Below, one piece after another: positions 10,376 through 21,690 of a stretch of 64,000 bases of DNA. Origin of the DNA: Taxillus chinensis (Eukaryota; Streptophyta; Magnoliopsida; Santalales; Loranthaceae). The notes beneath the pieces were generated by a model. The model was not told the origin of the DNA, made no database searches, and was given only the letters and a program-made list of their open reading frames with translations. Location of the stretch: NCBI GenBank assembly GCA_023512835.1, contig CM042088.1:34985664-35049663 (forward strand), given 5' to 3'. Made by a program: the position numbers and the translations under genes. Numbering within the stretch: position 1 is the first letter of the stretch; each line of letters opens with the position of its first letter.

Positions 10376-12936
10376 CTACTGAGGCACATTCTTCTTGTTC
10401 CAGATCGTCCCTGTAAGTACTTCATCTTGACCAAGAGGAGGTAGATCCAAATCTTCGTAAAGAGTACTCTGTCTGATTGCATCAGACAAAGTTCGAACGA
10501 GGCTCCTCATTTGATTTCTTCTGATCTGGCGGTCATTAAGCGGAAGAGAATCAATAAGTATAATTCTCTTCTCTTTGATCAGAAATACATTCAGCATGAA
10601 ATGTGGGGAGTTAACCCGGTAAGGGATGAAGACGGTAGACAGAGTTATCCAGGGTCTGCTATTTTCAGCTGTACCATTGATGTAGGAATGAATGGTGTCC
10701 ACAGGAGGAAACTGGTCCTCAACCCAACAAGGTAGTTAGTCAAAATCATGGCCTTCCTCAAGTAAAGAGGGGAACAACCTCATTTCCAATTTTATTACCA
10801 GGGCGTAGTTGTCAATGTTGTCAGTGGAGAATTATCCCTCCTCAGATAGCAAGGTGCGGATGTCGTTAGGTTCGAAGGGGGACAAGACGGACACACATCG
10901 CCGCTCGGCAGTTGAGGAGGCATAGGCCTTTGCAGCAGCAAGAATGCTCCCATCAACATCATCCGGATGAAATTCCGCGTATGATGGGAGGAAGGTGATA
11001 GTGCCAGATGGAACAGCAGTAGGAGCAGCAGCATGAGGAGAGCTGGTCTAGCCAGTAGAGAAACGGCTGTGTTTAGGCATCGGGAGGCCCGGAGGAAGAG
11101 CAAGTGTAGACCGTTTGCGAGAAGCATCGCCAGATGAAGTGGAAGGATCAGATAACTTCTCCCCCGGTTTGGCAGATTGGCGAGAGCGGGAGGGGCGAGT
11201 CACGACTTGGGTTAAGTCCGTGACAGAAGCAGACAAGCCCTGAAGAGATGTAGCAATCAGCTCGAGCTTCTAATCCATGGAGAGAGAGGAGGAGGAGAGA
11301 GCGGAAAGAATCTCGGCACCAATGGCCTTGACCCGATCAACGATGGCCTGGGTCTGAAGACGATTGTCCTCCGCAAGACGATCAAGTTGGCAGAAAAGGC
11401 GGCTTCGGACAGAATCATTGCAAAAGATGCGCGCCCAAGGCCAAAGGCAGGAGCCTTAGAGGACTCACCCACATAAAGAGGAGCATGTGTGTGTAGGACA
11501 GAGTCGGCGACATCCAGAGAGTACAATGGTGGTGCAGCTGAAGGGGCGGTAGAGCCACTTTGGCCGGAGAGCTCAATAGTAGGGATATCCACAGGATGGG
11601 AGAGACTAGCCTCAATAGGGATGGGCGTCCGTGCATCGTGGGCAGGTCCTGACGTGGCAGCAGCAGGAATGGGAGCTTGAAGCATGGACGGCGTCAGAAA
11701 GCCGTGAGCACAGTTCCAAGTAATCATATCCTCCGGGGTTTGGGTGTGTTGAGTGTAATACACCCGGAGGGTAGGTTCTGGGATGTCGGCAGTGTGAGCG
11801 AGGCTGAAGCGCAGCCAGCAGTCAGTAAGGAGGTCGGTGGAGAGATGGTCGATGTAGTCCTTGGGGACAGGCGAGTGAGCTGGAGAAGCTTCCGCAGGAG
11901 AGATAGGGATTTCGGGTAGAACAGCAGCAACGACCGCCGTGGATCGGAGAGATGGGTGCAGGGGCGTCAGTAGCAGCATCAGAAGCAGCAGCAGCAGCGT
12001 GAGAAGAAGTAGGACCAGCAGCAGGAGAGGCTGATAAGATAGCCGCATGGATGTGCGGATGAGAGGGCCCTGCAGCAGTAGACGGGTCAGCGCAAACACT
12101 GTGCAGCGAACTGCGGGACCGTGCCGGAGCGTCAACAGACCGGATGCGAGAGTGGAAGGACCGGGGAGCAGAGCTAACTTCATGACCCAAGCTTGCAACT
12201 GGGTCACCAACAGAACTCGCTTGCTGCTCGACACAGCAACAAGAGCACGGGAGACTGGAGGGCGGCGAACGGTGAGTGTCCTGTTTGCAGTAAGATGATG
12301 GAAGTAAAAGTTCGCTGGGAAGGGAATCACCAGTTTGTCCTGAAAGTGCGCGTGGTGAAGGTGTCAGAAAATTTGAGACAGAATCCGTCCAAAAGACGAA
12401 TTCCGTTTCCCATTCTGCAGCACTCAAAACAGGAAAACGCCCCAGTCAAGTGGTAGTGACTCAAAAGCTGCGTACATCGCCAGCAGCAGATCGTACGGAA
12501 TGGAGTCAAGAGCTGTGGAGCGAGCCAGTAGGCACCGACTTAGTATGGTGGCCATACAGCGATGGGGGCCCTGAAAAGACTTCAACTTGTACTCCTTTAC
12601 CTTGTTGGGACAGCCCATGGACGCAGCCATGGCTAGAGCGCTCGACCTGAAATCGTTGCCCTCAGGAAGATGGAAGGCGTCACAGATCACCTGAGGGGTG
12701 ATCTTAATAGTTTTCCCTCGGACCACTGAGATGATAGACTCATCACTGGAGTTGACATCCTGATAGAAGGCAAGAATGTCAGAGATGAGAAGATTGACCG
12801 GGGTAGAGACTAGGGCGAGGAGGTTGCTGGAATCAAGGAGCTGGCGAACCTCTTTGAGCCAGGCTAGAGGATCAGAGATTCTGGACCAGTCGACCAAGTG
12901 GCCAGGAACAACGCCATAGAGAGCTTGAGCTGCCAT
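10376..12936 (-). pseudogene. Post-pol (envelope-position) ORF of the Sirevirus element
   Basis: The frame opens at the ATG near 12936 (MAAQALYGVVPGHLVDW) and runs as a well-composed protein to about 12424. It contains a GKTIKITPQVICDAFHLPEG stretch that recalls the plant-transposon domain found in extra ORFs of large retrotransposons; this link is from memory and unconfirmed. It then shifts frame into a long Ser/Ala/Pro-rich region (12427-11257), with a last piece at 10702-10376. It occupies the place of the envelope-like ORF of SIRE elements, but no signal peptide or clear membrane anchor is visible. Role unknown; broken by at least two frameshifts. Confidence 0.55.
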
Positions 12937-13247
12937 TGAAATATGGAGGATTGGAGGAAAAGGAGATGAGGTCTTTGGAGTTGGAAGAAGCAACGAGGAT
13001 TTAGGGTTTTAAGAATTGGGAGTGATAGCCTCGTGCATCGCTTGAAAGTACATTATAAATAAGACCTTTTTCATGGAAGCAAGGGGGTCTCGGGTTTAAG
13101 CGAGATGAACAGTGATCCGCCTGACTATCCGATGTCATTAGACTTGATGTATTAGCGTCGTCAAATAGACTGATGACGTGGCAGCCATGCTAATCATTCA
13201 AAAATCACAGCTGTATGCATACTTTCGGATTTTTGAAAAGACAATTG

Positions 13248-13632
13248 TGTCACGGGGTCAGCCTTTATAGCAGCTTAACCCGTGCGGCACCTAGTTCCCA
13301 CCCGTACGAAGGAACGCTAGGTCAGCCTAACTCGTCACATTTGGATCGGAACCCATCGATCCGTTGTAAAGCAATTGTGTAGGGAAGCGCTTAGCGGAAA
13401 AACGATTTAAACGAAGGCAACAAACGATTGTATTGATTGCTTGAAAGCTTTACAACATCACTCCCCTACATATAGATGTTAACACTTTTCTGGCTATGTC
13501 GCCAGGAGACATCATATATGATCGAAATCTAAAATCTCTACAACTTACTCTATAAGCTAAGTACAACACTTTACAAGGGGGAAATACCCCAAAATGGCCT
13601 AAGTATGCTAGGATAAGCCTCGGTCCGTGACA
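13248..13632 (-). repeat. Gypsy 3' LTR (left copy)
   Basis: Starts TGTCACGGGG and ends CCGTGACA. Compared with the right copy I find one substitution and three indels (1, 5 and 1 bases), which accounts exactly for the 3-base length difference. Confidence 0.95.
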
Positions 13633-14444
13633 TTCTCCCCCACCCGATTTCGCAGCGTCCTCGTTGCGTCTTCGGCTTCCTCGAACTTGTCGAACTGCTG
13701 AATGTAGCGTTCGGTTTCTTCCCGGTACTCTTCAATCTCTTTGGAGAATTGTCCCAGATCCTCTTCCTTCTCCCAGCTTGCCTCTTCAACCGGCCTGTTC
13801 TTCCATTGGACGTAGTACTCCACCCGGCTTGGATCTACGCCCCTTCTTGGCACGACTCTACGAGAGTGGATTTTCTCTATCTCTTTATCGTAGGTCTTGC
13901 CCGTTGATCTTGTTGGTGTCCGCACCGCCCGTTGTCCGCTCGTATCTTCCAAGTCTTCGTGGTAAGGCTTGAGCAAACTAACGTGGAACACCGGATGCCT
14001 TTGTAAGCTAGTCGGGAGGTCCAGTTTGTATGAGACCTTCCCAACTCTCTTAAGTACTTTGAAAGGCCCCTCATATCGGCGCACCAAACCCTTATGCAAT
14101 TGTCTGAGTGCTTTGGTTTGGCGCGGAAGGAGTTTGAGCATCACCATGTCTCCTTCTTGAAATTCCAAGGGCCTCCTTTGTTGATCCGCCCACTTCTTCA
14201 TCTTCTTCGCCGCCTTGTGCAAGTATGCCCTGGCCAGATCCGTCTGTTCATGCCATCCTTTTGCAAACTTGAACGCCGCGGGGCTCTTTCCAGTGTACCC
14301 CCGAGTGATGGAAGTGGGCGTCAATGGTTCTTGCCCGATTGCGAGTTCGAACGGGCTCTCGTTCGTGGACTCGCTCTTCTGTAAGTTATATGAGAATTGG
14401 GCTATGTCCAGTAACTTGGCCCAATCTCTTTGATTGGCACTCAC
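13608..14444 (-). pseudogene. Gypsy integrase C-terminus with chromodomain
   Basis: The open frame covers the end of the integrase core (SANQRDWAKLLDIAQFSYN, then PFELAIGQEPLTP), the C-terminal module with GLVRRYEGPFKVLKRVGKVSY and HPVFHVSLLKPYH, and a chromodomain at about residues 184-230 (YYVQWKNRPVEEASW). In chromoviruses this domain recognises histone marks and steers integration into heterochromatin. The frame runs to RVGENVTDRGLS, its end lying at the LTR edge. It is separated from the rest of the integrase by a frame break near 14445-14485. Confidence 0.88.
13633..13642 (-). promoter_or_regulatory. Polypurine tract of the gypsy element
   Basis: On the minus strand TGGGGGAGAA lies directly against the 3' LTR. 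Confidence 0.75.
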
Positions 14445-14484
14445 ATAGTGCCTCAGGTATAGCTCCAGTAAGCCATTGACACAT

Positions 14485-15748
14485 TCAGTTTGGCCGTCTG
14501 TTTGTGGGTGGAAACTTGTTGAAAAGTTTAAGTCTCGAACCCATTATCCGAAACAAGCTCGGTCCAAAACCGCCCAAGATAAATCGAGAGTCCCGATCGC
14601 TCACGATTGTCTTTGGAATGCCCAGATCTTTACCACGTACTTGAAGAATAGTCGGGCCGTGTCGTTGCCGTGCGATCCTTTGGAGCTGGAATGAAAACTC
14701 CGTACTTAGAGAATCGGTTGACCACCACAATGATCGTACCGCATCCTTCGGATCTTGGGAGACAAACAATGAAGTCCATCGAAACACTCTCCCAAGGTCT
14801 TTCCGGAGTAGGCAAAGGTTCTAACAGTCCCGCCGATTGCCGATTCTCTATCTTGTCTTGTTGGCACACAAGACAAGTCCTCACGTACACTTGAACGTCC
14901 TCGTAAAGTTGAGGCCAGTAGTAGCTCCTTTCCACCAACGCCAAGGTACGATCGACTCCGGGATGGCCAGCCCACCGCGAGTCGTGATATTCTTTGAGGA
15001 TGTCTCTCCTCAAACTTCCCCATTTAGGAACGTACACCCGTTCCCCTCGAGTATGGAGCAAGTCATCCCTTAGCCAAAATCGCCGCGTCTTCCCAGCTTT
15101 GACGCATTCCACCAAGGACTTGGCTAATGGGTCATGCTCCATTCCTTCCTTTAATTTGTCCACCAGGGGGAATTGTGGTTGGCTAATGGCTGCAAGTTCC
15201 GCCTTCCGACTTAGTGCATCGGCCACCACATTATTTGTGCCCGGTTTGTACTCGAGCACAAAGTCGAATTCCGCTAGGAGTCCTTGCCACCGTGCTTGCT
15301 TCGGAGTTAAGTTCCTTTGAGTTAGGAAATAACTCGTAGCAATGTTGTCCGTCTTCACCACGAACTTGGACCCTAGCAAATAATGCCTCCCAACCCGAAG
15401 GCAATGCATAACTGCCGTCATCTCCTTTTCATGCACCGCGTACCTCCGTTCGGTGCCATTAAGTTTCCGGCTTTCGTATGCTACAGGATGCCCCTCCTGC
15501 ATTAGAACTCCACCGATGGCAAAGTCTGAAGCATTCGTGTGAACTTCATAAGGCTTTGTATGGTCCGGCAGTGTCATCACCGGTCCGTTTGTCACGGCTT
15601 GCTTCAACTTCTCAAATGCCTCTCGGCAAGCATCATCCCACACCCAAGTCTTGTTCTTCTTTAGTAGTTCCGTCAAGGGTGCGGCAATGTGGGAATAACC
15701 GCGGATGAATCTTCTATAGTAGTTAACCAAGCCAAGGAAGGAACGCAT
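14485..15748 (-). pseudogene. Gypsy RNase H and integrase core
   Basis: The frame opens in the RT connection ([15 protein letters not shown]) and enters RNase H, where the usual [10 protein letters not shown] reads [10 protein letters not shown], so a catalytic Asp is replaced by Asn. The integrase zinc domain follows (His in [12 protein letters not shown], paired Cys in CLVCQQ) and then the first core Asp ([11 protein letters not shown]). A frame break near 14640-14780 displaces the second core Asp (SDRDSRF) into another frame. Confidence 0.88.
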
Positions 15749-16899
15749 CTCCTGGGACTTTCTTGGGCGTCTCCCATTCCTTGATGGCTAACACTTTCTT
15801 GTTGTCCATCTTTAGTTTGCCGCCGCCAATGATGTGACCCAAGAAGGGCACCTCCTTCTTCGCAAAGTCACATTTCTCCTTCTTCACAAAGAGTTGGTTC
15901 TCCCTTAAGATTTGGAAAACCCGCCGTAAGTGTGCCTTGTGTTCCTCCAACGTTTTGCTATAGACGACAATGTCGTCAAGGTACACCACGACGAATCTAT
16001 CCAAGTATGGTTGGAAGATCCGGTTCATCAACGTCTGGAATGTGGCGGGCGTTTGTGAGGCCAAAGGGCATCACCAAGAACTCGTAAGAGCCATATCTTG
16101 TGACGCACGCCGTCTTTGCCTCATCACCTTCGGCTATCCGCACTTGCCAATATCCCAACCGCAAATCTAGCTTTGAGAACCATCTCGCAGCACCAAGTTG
16201 ATCAAAGAGGTCGGATATAAGTGGGATGGGGTAGCTGTTCTTCACCGTAATCTTGTTTAGCGCCCTATAGTCAATGCATAGCCGCATCGACCCATCGTGC
16301 TTCTTTTGGAACAACACCGGTGCTCCAAATGGTGCTTTGGATGGCCGAATGAATCCGGCATCCAACAAGTCCTTTAATTGTTTCCGAAGTTCCTCCAACT
16401 CCGGTGGTGCCATCCGATAGGGCACCGCAGCAGTAGGCCTTGCACCGGCCTCTAGTTCGATCTTGTGGTCCACCTCCCGCTTCGGCGGAAGTTGTTTGGG
16501 GAGTTCGGGTGGCATAACATCCCCAAACTCTTCAAGGACCGTCTTCACTTCGGTTGGGGGCTCCTCCCCAACACTTGGGCCTTCTTCCTTCACCATGGCA
16601 ATGAAGGTTGGCTCCTGTCGTCTAACTCCTTTAGACAGTTGGAGCGCCGAAAGAGACTTCGCCTTGAGCTCCTCCTCCCGCATTACCTTCACCATGCACG
16701 TTTTCCCCTCGTCCATGATGCACATTGTGTTGGTGCTAGGAATTGGAATTGCCCGCACCTGGTCAACGAACTCCATCCCCAACACCATGGGATAGTCGTC
16801 CATCGACACCACGGAGAGATTCACCTTGCCTCTCCACTCGCCAATACTTAGCTCGACGCCTCGAGCCACGCCATGGATTGGACCGGCGCCGGAGTTCAC
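15723..16899 (-). pseudogene. Gypsy protease end and reverse transcriptase
   Basis: The first part carries the end of the protease domain ([15 protein letters not shown]), then RT motifs [30 protein letters not shown] and [14 protein letters not shown] small deletion after MPFGLTNA moves the frame, and the catalytic box YLDDIVVYS follows in the second part. A second break near 15735 separates this from RNase H. All RT motifs are recognisable; only the frame is lost. Confidence 0.9.
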
Positions 16900-18333
16900 C
16901 GCCTTGACCAGCCCTTCTCTTCCTTGTAGACTATCCCCGGTCTACGAGCTTCTTCGACCTTGAGGAAGTTGTTGGTCGCACCCGTGTCCACCAAGGCCTT
17001 AGTTTCAAGGTTGTTGGCCTTAGCGAGCACGTACATGCGCCCCTTCTGTCGTCCGGATGGTGGCACCTCCACCTTCGCCTTGATTGCATTTAGGAGTTGC
17101 AAGGAACCAAGTCTTGGATCCCTCGCGTCTCCTCCTTCGTCTTCATTGATCATCGCGGAGAGCTTGGAGCGCTTCGGGCACTCGAACGCCTTGTGAGGGC
17201 CTTCACAAAGGAAACAGGAGATCCTTGGCTTCTCCCCGTCCTTGGAACCATTCGCAAAGTGTTTTGGGCGAAAGTCCTTAGATGGTTGGAAGGGTCTCCC
17301 TTTTCCTTCACTTCGGTTGTCTCCCCCACGTTTCTCCTTGTGGAACCTGTTCGCCTTGGAAGTCGATGAAGAACTGGTGGTTTTCTCCGGCTTCTTGTAC
17401 TCGATGAGTGATTCGGCCACCGCCATGGCCGACGCCAGGTCCTGCACATTTCTCTTGCAGCTCAATTTCGCCCATTGTTGCAATCCGTCCATGAAGGAAA
17501 ATAGTGAATCCTTCGCGGACATATCCGGGATCTCCAATATCAGCTCGGAAAATTCACGGACGTACTCCCGCACCGTGCCTTTGTGGGTAAGGCGCCGAAG
17601 TTTCTCCCGGGACTCGTCTTCCGCATTCTGGGGATAGAACTGGGCCTTGATCTCCCGCTTGAAATCCACCCAGTTATCAATGATACATAGGCCGCTCTCC
17701 TTATCGGCATATCGTCGCCTCCACCACACCATAGCCGAATCGACTAAGTATAGTGGAGCGGTCTTCACCTTCTTTGCCTCGTCGATGATGTTCAAGGCAT
17801 CGAAGTACTGCTCCATGGTCCAGAGGAAGTTGTCTAACTCCCTCGCATTCCTTGACCCAGCATAGGTCTTAGGCTTTGGCACGTCGATTTTAGAGCTGGA
17901 ATGGCCGCCAACGCCACCTTGGGTGACCGCCATCTTACAGAGAGACCAATCCGCCTTGATCTCTTTGATTTCCTCTTGCATCGCCAGGATTTGGGACATG
18001 AGAGAACCCTTCAAGCCCTCAAATCGAGAGTTCATGTCGTCCATGACGGAGTTGAGAAGCCCTTGCATCCTCCCATAGCTTTCCTCACCCTCGAGTCGAG
18101 TCCTTTTCGATGCTTTCGGTGTGCTCCTCGACCACCTCCATCCGTTCGGCTAACGCCAACTCCAATTTGGCTAGCCAACTCTCCAGCGGACATGTCTCCC
18201 TCGAAACGGACTTGTCTCTCCTCCGTTCCTTAGCGTGGTGCTCCTTGTCGCGGCCTTCGTGGTCGCCACCACTAATGACAACAGATCCTCCGTTTGTCAT
18301 TTTTACACCGTCTCGAAGTTTTGATTGTTCCAC
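16896..18333 (-). pseudogene. gag: Gypsy gag and protease start
   Basis: The N-terminal 82 residues (18333-18085, MEQSKLRDGVKMTNGG) are in a different frame from the main gag (18068-16896). The main part carries the capsid domain (VWWRRRYADKESGL, AQFYPQNAEDESREKLRRL), a zinc knuckle (CFLCEGPHKAFEC) and the protease active site ALVDTGATNNFL. It then shifts frame at about 16900. The ATG at 18333 lies about 20 bases inside the primer site, a short leader. Confidence 0.85.
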
Positions 18334-18353
18334 CGAACTTTAGCACCAACCGT

Positions 18354-18366
18354 GCTCTCGATACCA
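18354..18366 (-). promoter_or_regulatory. Gypsy primer-binding site
   Basis: On the minus strand TGGTATCGAGAGC lies two bases inside the 5' LTR. It resembles the initiator Met tRNA site with one inserted base. Confidence 0.75.
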
Positions 18367-18368
18367 CT

Positions 18369-18756
18369 TGTCACGGGGTCGCCTTTATAGCAGCTTAACC
18401 CGTGCGGCACCTAGTTCCCACCCGTACGAAGGAACGCTAGGTCAGCCTAACTCGTCGCATTTGGATCGGAACCCATCGATCCGTTGTAAAGCAATTGTGT
18501 AGGGAAGCGCTTAGCGGAAAAACGATTTAAACGAAGGCAACAAACGATTGTATTGATTGCTTGAAAGCTTTACAACATCACTCCCCTACATATAGATGTT
18601 AAACTTTCACTTTTCTGCTATGTCGCCAGGAGACATCATATATGATCGAAATCTAAAATCTCTACAACTTACTCTATAAGCTAAGTACAACACTTTACAA
18701 GGGGGAAATACCCCAAAATGGCCTAAGTATGCTAGGATAAGCCTCGGTCCGTGACA
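18369..18756 (-). repeat. Gypsy 5' LTR (right copy)
   Basis: TGTCACGGGG...CCGTGACA, 388 bp, almost identical to the left copy. Confidence 0.95.
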
Positions 18757-20099
18757 ATTGGCAGGCTCGAGACGTGCATTTAATGAACCATCATTATTCC
18801 TCCCCAAAAAGACGCGATGTAACGTCTGACTCTCATCCGGGCTAGATATTGTCTGTGTGAACTATATCCGGATGATAGACAAACTGAGTCCGTAGAAGCT
18901 GAGTGCTGAAAAAAAAATGATTCTTTTGTTGTCTTGGTGTCAAGGAAATATGAAGTACCACAACACTTCAAATTTGAGTCATCAAAACAAGATAAAGCAA
19001 TGAAGTGCAAAGAGAATTTGAACCGTAGCTTTGAAATGTAAACTAAAAGAACAGTAGACTAACAGGTTGAGTTAGTACAGATATGGATCAAATAGTATAA
19101 GCGAGAACATCATAATCCGAACTAATGAGAAACAGAACTTAGTGCATTGAAAGGAATATAAAAAACACATACAAACAAGAGAGTAATCATTGTTACTGAA
19201 TCAAGATATATGTCAGATAATAAATACACAAGTTCATATTGGTCAACATAGTGAAACCGTCCTGCTGAATAACGTAGCTAAGATAATTAAAAATCATATG
19301 ATTTGTCCAACTTAGGATTCATGAGTGAGACAGTAGGAATGAACACATGTCGAAAGCAAGCAAATGATTATCCGATTAAAATGTACGGTTAAAGGAAGAA
19401 AAACATCCTTGCATGCCACATATCTGATTCAACAATGCATGTCCAGGTAGATCCGGAAGTGATAGTTTAGAGGAAGGAGTATCCGAGACATATCAGGGGA
19501 GTATTACAAAGATTGCTCCCCCTTAGATCATGCGATCCTCTCAGTGATAGACTCCCCCTCAGATAAACAGCCAGGAAAGAGGTCACGAGACATATACGGG
19601 GGGGTATTACTTGGATAATGAATAAAGCATTTTCTCCCCTGTAGATCATGCGATCCTCTTGATGGCATTAATTGTTAAAAATTGAGATCTTGAAATATCA
19701 CTGTCTATCCATTAGGAAACTACACTTCAGGAGCTAATCAAACTGCGATTGTGAGTACCATCACCAAGCATTCCGAGCTAACCCATTTCATTTCTTCAAC
19801 CAGACAAGTTAATAGAACAATCAATATGAAACAGCAATCGTCATGTGGTGATAAGTGGAGATTAGAATCATGAAATCCTAAATAGGTTATTCATATCCGT
19901 TTTAATTATGTCATCTTAAATGACTTCAGTCGGAAAACGCAAGCATCCTCCCAATATGACATTAGATAATTATATCTGAGCATAGGCACGTGAGGCGGTA
20001 AGCATGATTAACATTAAGTTCAATATGTGTTCTCTACTTTCAATAGAATCATAATGCAAGTTTTGAGAGAAGATATATTGTTAAGTGATTTAAGTGAAG
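18757..20099 (-). other. Sirevirus spacer between pol and the 3' ORF
   Basis: No coding frame is seen. The stretch holds two similar pyrimidine-rich segments around 19510-19560 and 19630-19660 (ctcccccttagatcatgcga and ctcccctgtagatcatgcga). On the element strand these are purine-rich and resemble internal polypurine tracts. Confidence 0.6.
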
Positions 20100-21654
20100 C
20101 TATGCAGAAAAGTCAAGCATACCTAATCGAAAGAGTAATTCAGAAAACCTTGCATCAGGTAGGGGCTTTGTAAGTATGTCTTCCAGTTGATCTTCAGTAG
20201 CAACATGTTCTAGAGATATGTGCTTTTTAAGAACATGGTCGCGAATGAAGTGATACCTAACCTCAATGTGCTTCGTCTTTGGGTGCATGATAGGATTGTT
20301 GCTGATAGCAATTGCACTGGTGTTGCCGCGGTAGAGTGGAATAGATGTCATGTTGAAACCGTAGTCAGTAAGTTGACTTTGCATCCAGAGTAGCTGTGCG
20401 CAGCAACTCCCAGCAGCTATATATTCCGCCTCAGCAGTAGAGGTTGATACGGAATTCTGCTTCTTACTGAACCATGAAATTAATCTATTTCCAAGAAACT
20501 GACATGTACCACTTGTGATTTTCCTGTCGATGCGACACCCAGCAAAATCAGCATCAGAATATCCAGATAAGGTGAAGTTGGACTCCTTTGGGTACCAGAG
20601 TCCCAAATTCACAATCCCTTTGAGATACCTTAATATCCGTTTGACATGAAGCATATGTGACTCTTTGGGATTCGCCTGATATCTTGCACAGATGCAAGTT
20701 GCAAACATAATGTCCGGGCGACTTGCTGTAAGATACAACAAGGATCCTATCATCCCTCTGTATTCAGTCACATTTACTGATTTGCCGTCCACATCAGGGT
20801 CTATCTTGGCATTGACTGGCATAGGAGTCCTAACGAGAGATGAACCTTCCATACCAAACTTCTTAATAAGATCACGTGTATACTTAGCTTGATTAATGAA
20901 GATCCCTTCCTTCAATTGTTTAACTTCTATTCGAAGGAAGTATGACAGTTCTCCCATCATGCTCATCTCAAACTTGCCAGTCATCAACTTTGCAAACTCT
21001 TCACAAAGCTTCGGATTTGATGATCCGAAAATGATATCATCCACATATATCTGTACGATCAGAGTATGTCCTTTCTCTTTTCGTAGGAATAAAGTGGTGT
21101 CTATATTCCCTTTTTGAAAGCTGTGAGCAAGTAGAAATTCTGACAGTGTGTCGTACCAGGCTCTTGGGTTCTATGAAACCGGGAGGTTGTTCAACGTACA
21201 CCTCCTCCTGAAGATCTCCATTCAAAAATACGCTTTTGACGTCCATTTGATAAACTATGAAGTTTTCATAAGAGGCATATGCCAAAAACATTCTAATTGC
21301 CTCAAGTCTTGCTACCGGAGCAAAGGTCTCGTCATAGTCTATTCTTTCTTCTTGATGATATCCTTTAGCTACCAGTCTGGCTTTGTTCCAGATTACTATT
21401 CCATCCGTATCAAGTTTGTTCCGGAACACCCATTTAACACCAATGACTTGTTGAGACTTAGGCCTTGGTACAAGTGTCCACACATCATTTCTCTTAAATT
21501 GATTCAGCTCTTCTTGCATGGCTTCTATCCAGTTCGAATCTTGAAGAGCGTCATCTACCACCTTTGGTTCTATCTGGCATAGAAAACATGAGTAGAGACA
21601 AATGTTGGAGGTAGCTGCTCTCGTTCTTACACCAACAGTAGGATCACCAATCAC
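20100..21654 (-). pseudogene. Sirevirus reverse transcriptase and RNase H
   Basis: The first frame (21654-21037) has the copia RT start ([80 protein letters not shown]). A frame break follows near 21150. The second frame (to 20100) begins at the catalytic YVDD box ([12 protein letters not shown]). It continues through TASRPDIMFATCICARYQAN and the RNase H motifs GYSDADFAG, STAEAEYIA and HIEVRYHFIRDHV, and ends with a stop. All catalytic motifs are present. Confidence 0.92.
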
Positions 21655-21690
21655 TTGTTCTGAAGGGTGGTTTTGAGTCCACCTGTAATT

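Larger units (their letters stand above)
13248..18756 (-). mobile_element. Chromodomain Ty3/gypsy retrotransposon (chromovirus)
   Basis: LTRs of 385 and 388 bp enclose gag, protease, RT, RNase H, integrase and a C-terminal chromodomain on the minus strand, 5.5 kb in all. The flanks give TSD ATTG (13244-13247 and 18757-18760), or AATTG if the terminal A is shared. The size suggests a Reina- or Galadriel-like chromovirus; the clade was not resolved. It is inserted in the spacer between the Sirevirus pol and its 3' ORF. LTRs are nearly identical, yet the coding region has five or six frame breaks. Confidence 0.93.

Noticed and set aside
11489..12298. Plus-strand frames across the Sirevirus 3' ORF
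   Set aside because: Antisense shadows of a GC-rich minus-strand coding region.
10376..12993. Calling the Sirevirus 3' ORF a retroviral envelope
   Set aside because: Position alone supports it; no signal peptide, cleavage site or clear transmembrane anchor is seen, so only the positional description is kept.
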